Source: Alphaproteobacteria bacterium UBA685 (GTDB lineage: Bacteria; Pseudomonadota; Alphaproteobacteria; Puniceispirillales; Puniceispirillaceae). From it: 9,566 bases of DNA. The DNA lies in assembly GCA_002299005.1 (NCBI GenBank), contig DBMZ01000119.1:1-9566 (forward strand). The letters are read 5' to 3'. A model generated the notes under the pieces. That model was not told the DNA's origin. It did no database searches and was given only the letters and a program-made list of their open reading frames with translations. A program made the translations under genes and the position numbers. Below, one piece after another: positions 1 through 6,551 of the stretch. The stretch's first letter is position 1, and each line of letters begins with the position of its first letter.

Positions 1-161
1 TCAAACACTAAAATGCGTTTATTTGCTTTTTTTCTAAATTATTTTCAATAGCCTGATTTTTCAGTGTTTTTTAGCCTCATCACGCAACATTACTGCGCGA
101 GAGCCTGTGGATACATTAATAAACTTAGCCCTGCCCCCCAATGGGTCAAGATAGGTGCCCA
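1..161. other. non-coding, AT-rich left flank
   Basis: I see no credible coding sequence here on either strand; the open stretches are short and have no ribosome binding site. The first 75 bases are strongly AT-rich. A 4-bp hairpin (CTGA 53-56, TCAG 61-64, loop TTTT) followed by six T at 67-72 could be a weak terminator for a rightward gene lying off the left edge, but the stem is too short to call. A 7-bp inverted repeat, AAACACT (3-9) and AGTGTTT (63-69), brackets the same stretch. The right part, about 120-160, is more GC-rich and unremarkable. Together with the repeat array beside it, this is the intergenic region downstream of the acyl-CoA synthetase. Confidence 0.5.
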
Positions 162-224
162 TGAATCAAATGTGAATCAGATATGAGTAAGATGTGAATC
201 ACGCTGATTAACGGTGAATCAGGG
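162..224 (+). repeat. phased array of TGAATCA-type units, period 11 then 10 bp
   Basis: Six heptamer-like units begin at 162, 173, 184, 195, 205 and 215: TGAATCA, TGAATCA, TGAGTAA, TGAATCA, TGATTAA, TGAATCA. Four are identical and two are degenerate. Spacing is 11, 11, 11, 10 and 10 bp, so all units sit on about the same face of the helix. The period is not a multiple of three, so a peptide repeat does not explain it. Unit 5 matches the reverse complement TGATTCA (6/7) better than the forward form (5/7). With unit 6 it forms a perfect 6-bp inverted repeat, CTGATT (204-209) and AATCAG (217-222). Tandem 10-11-bp half-sites are typical of OmpR/PhoB-family regulator sites, but the heptamer itself is not one I can assign. 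The array is visible directly; an operator role is inference. Confidence 0.7.
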
Positions 225-246
225 GGCTTACATGCCTATTACCCAT

Positions 247-1905
247 CTAGGGGAGTGTTTTGGCAACCTCTCTTAGGGCAAATTTCTGTATTTTACCTGT
301 GGATGTGCGCGGGATTGCCTGAAAACAGAATCGCGCCGGAATTTTATAGCGTGCTAGATTCGCGCCACACCATTGGCGCAAAGCATCCTCATCACAGCTT
401 GCCCCTTCCGCCAATTCAATAAAGGCACAAGGTGTCTCGCCCCATTTATCATGCGGCATCGCAACCACAGCGACCACCGCCACGGCCTCATGCTTATATA
501 AGGCTTCCTCAATCTCAATAGATGAGATGTTCTCGCCCCCTGATATAATGATATCTTTGGATCTGTCTTTGAGCTGGATATAGCCATCTGGATAGACGAC
601 GCCCAAATCGCCTGAATGGAACCAGCCGCCTTTGAAGGCATCTTCTGTCGCTTGCTTATTTTTGAAATAGCCTTTCATGACGACATTGCCGCGGAACATC
701 ACCTCACCGATGGTTTTGCCATCATGAGGCACAGGTGCCATTGTCTCAGAATCCATGATTTGCAAATCTTCTAGCGGCAAATAACGCACACCTTGCCGCG
801 CTTTGAGCGACGCTTGCTTTTCGGCTGGCAAATCAGACCAATCCTGATGCCATTCATTGACCACCGCAGGGCCATAGGTTTCAGTTAGGCCATAAAGATG
901 CGTGACGTGAAAGCCTGCCTCACTCATCTCTTTTAAGAGTGTTTCAGGCGGCGGGGCGGCGGCGGTGAAGAATTGCACCTTTCGCGACAAAGTCCGCTTT
1001 TCAGCCTCTGGTGCTGCCATCATTAGTGACATCACAATCGGCGCACCGCATAGATGCGTCACTTGTTCTTGTGCCAAAGCCTGCCAGATAGGCTCTGCCC
1101 GCACCTGACGCAGGCAAACATGCGTGCCGATAATCGCCGACATCGTCCAAGGAAAGCACCAGCCATTACAATGAAACATGGGCAAGGTCCATAAATAGAC
1201 CGCATGCTTTTTCATATCGCCAATCAGCGCATTGCCTTGTGCCAGTAAATAAGCGCCGCGATGATGCGAGACCACGCCCTTTGGCTTGCCTGTCGTGCCG
1301 GACGTATAGCCGATAGAAATCGCATCCCACTCATCCTCTGGCATGAGCCATTGATAAGTCGCATCTCCCTCACCTACCAGCGTCTCATAATCTAGCGCGT
1401 CTGTTTCAATGGGCGCACTTTGATAGAGGCTGTCATGATAATGGATAAGAACAGGCGTGACCTCTGCTAGTGCGAGCGCCTCTTGCATCAAAGGCATAAA
1501 TTCATCATCGACAATAACAATTTCTGCGCCGGCATGGTCAAGCTGATAGGCGATAATGGCGGCATCTAGCCTTGTGTTAATACAATGAATCACACCGCCA
1601 CACATCGGCACCGCATAATGACATTCAAGCATGGCAGGCGTATTGGCCAACATCACAGAGACCGTCGCTCCTCTGCCGATGGCGAATCTTGTCGCAAGGA
1701 TTGAGGCAAATTGCCGGGTGCGCGCGTAAAAGCTGCGATAATCACGGCGCAGATCGCCATGGATAACCGCTATATGGTCGGGATAGGTCTCCGCCGCCCT
1801 TTGCAAAAACCCCAAGGGTGTTAGCGGCTGATGATTAGCCGGGTTACGGTCCAAATCCTGATTATAAGGATTCATGTCGCCATTATGAACCTTTGTCACG
1901 GGCAT
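247..1905 (-). CDS. acyl-CoA synthetase (AMP-forming), DmdB/medium-chain type
   Basis: This is an ANL-superfamily acid:CoA ligase that makes an acyl-AMP and then the acyl-CoA thioester, probably in the cytosol. The 552 residues carry the full motif set: the phosphate loop YTSGTTGKPKG at 200-210, LPMFHCNGWCFPW at 241-253, YGLTETYGP at 338-346, SGDL at 431-434, the hinge region DRSKDIIISGGENISS at 447-462, and PRTSTGKIQK at 532-541 with the adenylation lysine K538. Overall it resembles the DmdB (methylmercaptopropionate-CoA ligase) and medium-chain ligase group; sequence alone does not give the substrate. It starts 3 nt after the stop of the crotonase-like gene, so the two are very probably co-transcribed. 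The first ATG has only a weak AAGA-type ribosome site inside the upstream gene. An in-frame ATG at codon 11 (MNPYNQDLDR) fits the usual family N-terminus better, so the true protein may be 10 residues shorter. Confidence 0.93.
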   Translation of the reverse strand: MPVTKVHNGDMNPYNQDLDRNPANHQPLTPLGFLQRAAETYPDHIAVIHGDLRRDYRSFYARTRQFASILATRFAIGRGATVSVMLANTPAMLECHYAVPMCGGVIHCINTRLDAAIIAYQLDHAGAEIVIVDDEFMPLMQEALALAEVTPVLIHYHDSLYQSAPIETDALDYETLVGEGDATYQWLMPEDEWDAISIGYTSGTTGKPKGVVSHHRGAYLLAQGNALIGDMKKHAVYLWTLPMFHCNGWCFPWTMSAIIGTHVCLRQVRAEPIWQALAQEQVTHLCGAPIVMSLMMAAPEAEKRTLSRKVQFFTAAAPPPETLLKEMSEAGFHVTHLYGLTETYGPAVVNEWHQDWSDLPAEKQASLKARQGVRYLPLEDLQIMDSETMAPVPHDGKTIGEVMFRGNVVMKGYFKNKQATEDAFKGGWFHSGDLGVVYPDGYIQLKDRSKDIIISGGENISSIEIEEALYKHEAVAVVAVVAMPHDKWGETPCAFIELAEGASCDEDALRQWCGANLARYKIPARFCFQAIPRTSTGKIQKFALREVAKTLP

Positions 1906-1908
1906 CTC

Positions 1909-2709
1909 TTATTTATCTTGCCATGCGGCGGGGCGCTTTTCGATAAAGGCGTTTATGCCTTCTTCGGCATCACGTGCCAGCATATTTTCCACCATCACCT
2001 GTGAGGCATGATCATAGGCGGCAGATAGGCTCATCTCTGCTTGCTCATAAAAAGCGCGCTTGCCAACCGCAACTGTTAGCGATGATTTGCTCGCAATCTT
2101 AAGCGCGAGCGCTTCTGCCTCATCCGACAAAGCCTCTTGTGAGACGACTTTATTCACTAGCCCCATCTCTGCGGCACGCTCGGCCGGCACCATATCGCCT
2201 GCCAACAGCATCTCCATCGCATGTTTGCGAGACAGATTGCGCGATAGGGCGACCATCGGCGTTGAACAGAATAAGCCAATATGAACACCAGGCGTGCTAA
2301 AGCGTGCTTTGTCTGAGGCAATCGCAAGATCACAACTCGCCACAAGCTGGCAACCAGCGGCGGTCGCGACACCATCCACCTCTGCGATAACAGGCTTTGG
2401 GCAGGTGACAATTAATTGCATCATATTGGAACATTGCCCCAAAATGCGGGTGAAATAGGCGCGGCCCCTATCATCATTATCTCTTGCGGCTGTCATTTCT
2501 TTCAGATTATGACCCGCACTAAAGGCTGGGCCCTTGGCGGCAAGGATAACCACGCGAACATCTGCGTCGCTCGCAACGGCCTTAAAACAATCGGTCAGCG
2601 CATCAAGCATCGCTTCAGACAGCGCATTGCGACGCGCCTCGTCATTTAAGGTCACACGCAAAACACCTGCCGCGCTAAGCTCTTTATGTAATATGGCTGT
2701 ATCACTCAT
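1909..2709 (-). CDS. crotonase-fold protein, ECHDC3-like, without the catalytic glutamates
   Basis: This 266-residue protein belongs to the enoyl-CoA hydratase/isomerase superfamily. The CoA-binding and oxyanion signatures are present: FSAGHNLKEM near residues 63-72 and TAAGCQLVASCDLA near 116-129. Stretches such as STPGVHIGLFCSTP and the tail EGINAFIEKRPAAW look closest to the ECHDC3 group. The two glutamates that do the hydration in classical crotonases (E144 and E164 of the rat enzyme) align with Q121 and G141, so normal enoyl-CoA hydratase activity is doubtful; the ECHDC3 relatives share this loss as far as I recall. I chose the ATG preceded by GAGGTG (6 nt from its GAGG core) over a GTG four codons upstream, which would overlap that ribosome site. 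It is first in an operon with the acyl-CoA synthetase, which suggests an acyl-CoA substrate or ligand. Confidence 0.9.
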   Translation of the reverse strand: MSDTAILHKELSAAGVLRVTLNDEARRNALSEAMLDALTDCFKAVASDADVRVVILAAKGPAFSAGHNLKEMTAARDNDDRGRAYFTRILGQCSNMMQLIVTCPKPVIAEVDGVATAAGCQLVASCDLAIASDKARFSTPGVHIGLFCSTPMVALSRNLSRKHAMEMLLAGDMVPAERAAEMGLVNKVVSQEALSDEAEALALKIASKSSLTVAVGKRAFYEQAEMSLSAAYDHASQVMVENMLARDAEEGINAFIEKRPAAWQDK

Positions 2710-2713
2710 CTCG

Positions 2714-2719
2714 CACCTC
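2714..2719 (-). promoter_or_regulatory. ribosome binding site of the ECHDC3-like gene
   Basis: On the minus strand this reads GAGGTG, with six bases between its GAGG core and the ATG at 2709. It decides for that ATG over the GTG at 2721, which lies upstream of the site itself and has no site of its own. Confidence 0.6.
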
Positions 2720-2723
2720 ACCT

Positions 2724-2747
2724 GATAGCTATTAAATCAACGCTATC
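2724..2747. repeat. inverted repeat GATAGC-N12-GCTATC ahead of the ECHDC3-like operon
   Basis: Two perfect 6-bp arms (2724-2729 and 2742-2747) flank an AT-rich 12-bp spacer. The repeat sits just upstream of the ribosome binding site of the leftward acyl-CoA operon and downstream of the GntR-type remnant. It could be an operator or a small 5' leader hairpin. Six-base arms can arise by chance, so confidence is low. I found no convincing -10/-35 pair around it. Confidence 0.3.
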
Positions 2748-2799
2748 GAGTGGCAGGCGCAATTGCAAATGAAAGAATGTCCCTATCACATGGCCAGCC

Positions 2800-3119
2800 C
2801 TATGACAGCATTTGGCTCAGCGCATTATGGGAAGGCCTCATTTGCGCAAAAGTCAGAGATTGCTGGATATGATCTAGATGCTCTTCCATCAGCTTTTGTG
2901 CCTTTTCCACCTGCCCTGCGGCCATCGCCTCTAGCAATTGGCGGTGTTCTTCTTCCTTGCAAGATTTATGATGAGGCCCTGCATCATAACAACCTTAGAA
3001 CCAGTAAATATCGCACCTATATCACCGGCTAGCGCAGGCGTGATATCAAGGCGCAAAAAGCATTGCACTTGGATAAAAGCGGTGTGAAGATAGGCGCTCA
3101 TCTTCTGCCTTGAGAGCCC
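2800..3119 (-). pseudogene. remnant of a GntR-family regulator (FCD ligand-binding domain, C-terminal part)
   Basis: On the minus strand, 2988 down to the TAG at 2802-2800 encodes 62 residues that read as the end of an FCD domain: EEEHRQLLEAMAAGQVEKAQ, then KLMEEHLDHIQQSL. These include the EHRxLL and EEHLDHI histidine motifs common in GntR/FadR-type regulators. Just upstream in that frame is a TAA. The expected preceding FCD helix continues in another frame (RYLLVLRL), consistent with one extra T in TTGTTATGAT near 2986-2992. Further back, a third frame gives LRLDITPALAGDIGAIF, which also resembles FCD sequence. No intact N-terminal winged-helix domain is present; the LysE-type gene begins on the other strand where it should be. 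I read this as a truncated, multiply frameshifted regulator. It probably once stood first in, or next to, the acyl-CoA operon on the same strand. The C-terminal assignment is firm; the more upstream pieces and the right boundary are tentative. Confidence 0.68.
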
Positions 3120-3126
3120 CAACCCT

Positions 3127-3729
3127 ATGCTTGCTTTTACTCTTGCTGTCTTTTTCCTCATTATCACGCCCGGCCCCGGCGTTTTATCAACGGCCGGCAT
3201 TGGCGCGGCCTTTGGCAGACGGGCCGGCTTTTCCTATGTCGCAGGGCTGTTTTTCGGCAATTTGCTTGTCGGACTTATCATTGTCACAGGCCTTGCGGCG
3301 ATTATACTCTCAGGCGATATATTGCGCTTTGCCCTTGGCGTGCTATCGTCTGGCTATTTGCTCTACCTTGCATTTCGTATTGCTTTTGCGGGCAGTAAAA
3401 TTGCCTTTATCGAAGCAGCGAATCGCCCCGGTTTTTGGTCTGGCATCTTTTTGCAATTTGTGAACCCCAAAGCCTATGCGGTTAACACAGCCCTATTCTC
3501 TAGCTTTGCCTTCATGCCTGATAATTTCTTGCTCGAATTGGTTTGGAAATTCATTCTTCTAAACCTTGTCTGGATCCCGCTTCATCTTTTATGGCTTGAG
3601 GCAGGTGTGACGATGCAAAAACTCTCTCTCTCAGCGCCTGTGACAAGAGGCATAAATATCGCCATGGCCATCAGCCTGACGATTGTCGTCACCCTGTCAT
3701 TCCTCTCATTAATGGGGGCCAGCCAATGA
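3127..3729 (+). CDS. LysE/RhtB-family amino-acid exporter
   Basis: This is a 200-residue inner-membrane protein, usual length for the LysE/RhtB efflux family, which exports amino acids or related small molecules using the proton gradient. Diagnostic features are the N-terminal TPGPG at 14-18 within the first hydrophobic helix, the FGNLLVGL segment near 43-50, and NPKAY at 113-117. About six hydrophobic segments are visible (roughly 2-20, 36-60, 64-88, 104-128, 138-157 and 176-197). The substrate cannot be read from sequence. The start agrees with the family N-terminus, although the ribosome site is weak (GAGAG about 12 nt away). The stop overlaps the start of the papain-fold gene as ATGA, so the two are translationally coupled. 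Any promoter must lie in or beside the regulator remnant upstream. Confidence 0.88.
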   Translation: MLAFTLAVFFLIITPGPGVLSTAGIGAAFGRRAGFSYVAGLFFGNLLVGLIIVTGLAAIILSGDILRFALGVLSSGYLLYLAFRIAFAGSKIAFIEAANRPGFWSGIFLQFVNPKAYAVNTALFSSFAFMPDNFLLELVWKFILLNLVWIPLHLLWLEAGVTMQKLSLSAPVTRGINIAMAISLTIVVTLSFLSLMGASQ

Positions 3730-4343
3730 CTAACCCTTCTATCTTGGATGTGAATGCTAGCCTTTATAATGGGGATATATTGCTATTTTCTGGCACCAGT
3801 CTTTTTTCCTATTCCATCCGCGCCTTTACCAACAGCCGTTGGTCGCATTGCGGCATGGTCGTCTATCGCGAAGAACAGGGGCCAAATGCCCAAATTTGGG
3901 ATGTCAGCAAAAAGCATTTTGGCGGTGAGGTAGCCCTCTATGATTTGCAAGAGCGCATCGCCGCCTATAATGGCACCATTGCGTATCGCCCTCTAATGCG
4001 TGCCAGCAATAAGCGCGGCCTTCACCATGCAGAGATGACAAATTTTGACAGCGTCTTTCAGTCCCTCATCGGTCGCCCCTATGAGACAAGCAAGCTAGAA
4101 TTATTCAAAGCCGCCTTTGACCCAAAAATATTAAGCTATGAGCTTTCCCTCAATGCGCCTGATCTTTCCTCTATTTTTTGCGGTGAGCTCATCGCTGAAA
4201 CCTATCAGCAATTGGGCTTGCTTGACCGAGATATAAGTGCCAATGAATATGTACCAGCGGATTTTGGTGACCATAAAATCACCCAACTTCAAAAGGGTTA
4301 TCACCTCTTGGATGAAATCATCATCAAAGAAGAGCTAACCTAG
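3726..4343 (+). CDS. permuted NlpC/P60-like papain-fold protein (YiiX/YebB-like)
   Basis: A 205-residue protein with the layout of circularly permuted NlpC/P60 proteins, in which the histidine precedes the cysteine. YNGDILLF is at 14-21, then SRWSHCGMVVY at 37-47 with the likely catalytic H41, and SIFCGELIAETYQQLGL at 149-165 with the likely nucleophile C152. Members of this fold are thiol hydrolases or acyltransferases acting on amide or ester bonds in peptides or lipids; the reaction here is unknown. There is no signal peptide or membrane helix, so the protein is probably cytosolic. The 4-bp ATGA overlap with the exporter gene argues for coupled translation and a shared role. One possible reading is that it generates or handles the exported molecule. 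Fold assignment is fairly secure from the His/Cys motifs; function is open. Confidence 0.78.
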   Translation: MTNPSILDVNASLYNGDILLFSGTSLFSYSIRAFTNSRWSHCGMVVYREEQGPNAQIWDVSKKHFGGEVALYDLQERIAAYNGTIAYRPLMRASNKRGLHHAEMTNFDSVFQSLIGRPYETSKLELFKAAFDPKILSYELSLNAPDLSSIFCGELIAETYQQLGLLDRDISANEYVPADFGDHKITQLQKGYHLLDEIIIKEELT

Positions 4344-4376
4344 TTTATTAACGACCAACAATTTACAAGACATAAT

Positions 4377-4383
4377 AAGGAAG
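4377..4383 (+). promoter_or_regulatory. ribosome binding site of the SDR gene
   Basis: AAGGAAG lies 4 nt before the first of two adjacent ATG codons (4388 and 4391) and supports a start at one of them. It sits in the 44-nt gap after the papain-fold gene. No terminator is visible in that gap, so read-through from the exporter operon is plausible. Confidence 0.6.
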
Positions 4384-4387
4384 ACAC

Positions 4388-5092
4388 ATGATGGATAAAA
4401 AGGTTTGTTTAATCATCGGCGGCGGGCGCGGCATGGGCGCGGCAACGGCGCGCGAAATGCACCAGCGCGGCTATGCGTTGGCCCTGATGTCACCGTCTGA
4501 GACATGTGAGCAACTAGCCGCAGAATTGGGCGGCATTGCCCATCGCGGCGCCGCAGAAAACGGGGGTGACCTTGCCGCTATCACAGAGAAGACGATGGCC
4601 CATTATGGCCGCATAGATGCCGCGCTTATTCATGTGGGTGGCCCGCCAAAAGGTGATTTGCTGGATATCGCTGATGAGGATTGGGACAAAGCCAATCAGA
4701 TGATTATCAAGCCTGTTGTGCGAATGGCAAAACATCTGACCCCTATCATGGAAGCCCAAGGCGGCGGCTCTATTGTGAATATCACGACCTTCTCATCTTT
4801 TGAGCCAAGCCTGACCTTCCCAACATCGTCTGTTTATCGCGTTGGCGTCTCATCCTTCACAAAGCTTTATTCAGATCGTTATGCGGACAAGAATATTCGG
4901 ATGAATTGCCTGTTACCGGGCTTCACAGACAGCCTTGATTTGCCGCAAAAATTTGCTGATATGGCGCCGATGAAGCGTCTTGCCACAGCCGAAGAGCAAG
5001 CCAAAGCGGCGGCATTTTTGCTAACTGATGATAGCAGTTTTATCACCGGCCAGAGCCTGCGCTCAGATGGCGGTCTTACACGCCATATGTAG
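4388..5092 (+). CDS. short-chain dehydrogenase/reductase with atypical active site
   Basis: A 234-residue Rossmann-fold protein of the classical SDR size. The cofactor loop is GGGRGMG at 11-17; IHVGGPPKGDLL at 81-92 stands where NAG is usual; NITTFSS is at 131-137; and the C-terminal FITGQSLRSDGG is at 218-229. The catalytic tyrosine is Y150, but the run is YRVGV, so the lysine of the YxxxK motif is replaced by V154. The next lysine, K159, is nine residues after the tyrosine. Related SDRs with a SxYRxxLxxFTK pattern exist as far as I recall, so this looks like a subfamily trait rather than a random mutation. The substrate is unknown. It lies 44 nt after the papain-fold gene on the same strand and may be the third gene of that group. 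It ends 1 nt from the stop of the convergent xylB. Confidence 0.85.
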   Translation: MMDKKVCLIIGGGRGMGAATAREMHQRGYALALMSPSETCEQLAAELGGIAHRGAAENGGDLAAITEKTMAHYGRIDAALIHVGGPPKGDLLDIADEDWDKANQMIIKPVVRMAKHLTPIMEAQGGGSIVNITTFSSFEPSLTFPTSSVYRVGVSSFTKLYSDRYADKNIRMNCLLPGFTDSLDLPQKFADMAPMKRLATAEEQAKAAAFLLTDDSSFITGQSLRSDGGLTRHM

Positions 5093-5093
5093 C

Positions 5094-6539
5094 CTAAATA
5101 TCTTTGACGGCCTGATAGAGCCTCTGCCATGTCTGATAGCGCGCCTGATACGCGTCATGATACGCGCTATCAGCTTTAAAAACCCTCTCAATCGCAGGTT
5201 TGGTTAAAATCGCCTCTTGCGATTGACCTGTTGCCAGCGCGCCTAGACGTGCCGCACCCAATGCCGCGCCATAATCACCTTGGATAGGCAAATCAATCTC
5301 ACAGCCTGTTACATCAGCTATCATCTGAAGCCATTGGTGATTTCTGGCACCGCCGCCTGTGGCGATAAAGCGCGTCGGATGACTGCCAGCATCTTGCAAT
5401 ACCCGCACGCAATCGGCGAGCGCAAAGGCGACCCCCTCCATCACAGCAAACGCCATTTCAGCGATTGAATGAGACCGGCTAAGCCCAATAAAGCCACCTC
5501 TCGCATTGGCATCATTATGCGGTGTGCGCTCACCTGAGAGATAGGGGTGGAAATAAGGACGGGCTTTTGTCATATCAATGGACGCCGCCGCCTCTGCCAA
5601 TGCGCTGACGCTATGATTGGTTATCTCTGACAGCCAATTAAGGGAATCTGTTGCGGATAATATGACCCCCATCTGATGCCATTTATCGGGCAAGGCATGA
5701 CAGAAGGCATGCGCGCCACTATCGGCGGCGGGGGCAAAATCATCTGTGACCACAAACACAACCCCTGATGTGCCAAGCGAGATAAAGCCGTCACCTGCCT
5801 CTACTACACCAAGGCCACAAGCGGCGGCGGCATTATCGCCTGCGCCTGCGATAATCGGGCGCCCTTTTATGCCCCATCTCTGCGCGATATCGCCCTTTAG
5901 CCGCCCGGCAGGCTGACTGCCTTCAACAAGCTGTGGCATCTGCGCGCGCGTCAAACCGCAATGGCCCAGAAGCTGATCGCTATAATCACGCTTGCCAACA
6001 TCAAGCCATAGGGTGCCGCTTGCATCTGACATATCAGAGAGCCTTTCACCGCTAAGAACAAAGCGCACATAATCTTTGGGCAGGAGGGCATGCGCCATTT
6101 TGGCAAACATCTCTGGCTCATGATGCGCGAGCCATGACACCTTTGGCGCCGTAAAGCCCGGCATGACAGCATTGCCGCCTATCACTCTAAAATCATCTGT
6201 TGCGCTATCAAGCGCGCTAGCCTCCTCACCATTTCGGACATCATTCCATAAAATGGCTGGCCGCAATATATCGCCCCTAGCATCCAGCGCCACAAGCCCA
6301 TGCATCTGACCTGACAGGCCAATTGATTGCACCGCGCGCAAAGCATTCGGGGCACTTGCCGCCAATGATGCCATCACATCTTCAATCGCAGCAAGCCAAT
6401 CAGCCGGCGCCTGTTCTGACCAGCCCTCATGGGGGCGCGACACGCATAGGGGCGCAGAGGCCGTTGCCACAAACCCCATCGCCTCATCAAGCAACAACCC
6501 CTTAATGCCAGAGGTGCCAATATCAAGACCGACATACAT
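5094..6539 (-). CDS. xylB: xylulokinase (FGGY family)
   Basis: This 481-residue protein has the length and sequence of bacterial D-xylulose kinases, which phosphorylate xylulose to xylulose 5-phosphate for the pentose phosphate pathway. It begins MYVGLDIGTSGIKGLLLD with the conserved D6, has SGQMHG at 76-81, LPKDYVRF at 153-160, SDASGT at 171-176, GAGDNAA with the catalytic base D235 (D233 in E. coli XylB) at 232-238, YLSGERTPHND at 333-343, and ATGGGARN at 393-400. The set fits xylulokinase better than glycerol kinase or other FGGY members. Its ribosome site AAGGGG (6548-6553) overlaps the stop codon of the dehydrogenase upstream, so the two are one operon and probably translationally coupled. 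The 3' end has a 12-nt periodic sequence encoding an A-Y-rich tail (AYHDAYQARYQTW). Confidence 0.93.
   Translation of the reverse strand: MYVGLDIGTSGIKGLLLDEAMGFVATASAPLCVSRPHEGWSEQAPADWLAAIEDVMASLAASAPNALRAVQSIGLSGQMHGLVALDARGDILRPAILWNDVRNGEEASALDSATDDFRVIGGNAVMPGFTAPKVSWLAHHEPEMFAKMAHALLPKDYVRFVLSGERLSDMSDASGTLWLDVGKRDYSDQLLGHCGLTRAQMPQLVEGSQPAGRLKGDIAQRWGIKGRPIIAGAGDNAAAACGLGVVEAGDGFISLGTSGVVFVVTDDFAPAADSGAHAFCHALPDKWHQMGVILSATDSLNWLSEITNHSVSALAEAAASIDMTKARPYFHPYLSGERTPHNDANARGGFIGLSRSHSIAEMAFAVMEGVAFALADCVRVLQDAGSHPTRFIATGGGARNHQWLQMIADVTGCEIDLPIQGDYGAALGAARLGALATGQSQEAILTKPAIERVFKADSAYHDAYQARYQTWQRLYQAVKDI
5133..5173. repeat. 11-bp inverted repeat with 12-nt TGATA periodicity in the xylB 3' end
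   Basis: CTGATAGCGCG (5133-5143) is perfectly complementary to CGCGCTATCAG (5163-5173), with a 19-nt loop. Three TGATA units begin at 5134, 5146 and 5158, exactly 12 nt apart, which matches the AYxx repetition of the encoded protein. A further TGATA lies at 5113. The stem lies 41 nt past the SDR stop, so it could stop or stabilise that rightward transcript. No T-run follows on either strand, so it is not a standard intrinsic terminator. Confidence 0.5.
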
Positions 6540-6551
6540 CCAATGCGCCCC

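Noticed and set aside
53..72. Intrinsic terminator with six T
   Set aside because: The stem is only four base pairs with half A/T content; too weak to call without knowing the gene to the left.
162..224. CRISPR array or plasmid-type iterons
   Set aside because: Units are 7 bp with 3-4-bp spacers, far too short for CRISPR, and there is no replication gene, DnaA box cluster or other origin feature here.
247..2709. The ligase and crotonase pair as DmdB and DmdD of the DMSP demethylation pathway
   Set aside because: The ligase is DmdB-like, but the crotonase lacks both glutamates that DmdD uses, and no dmdA or dmdC is nearby. Substrate left open.
2763..3032. Rightward 89-codon open frame
   Set aside because: It lies antisense to the FCD remnant, has no ribosome site, and its translation resembles no protein fold; it is a by-product of the remnant's sequence.
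3110..3463. Overlapping rightward frame of 117 codons at the LysE start
   Set aside because: It overlaps the exporter in another frame, has an unlikely Leu/Ser/Ala-rich translation, and lacks any ribosome site.
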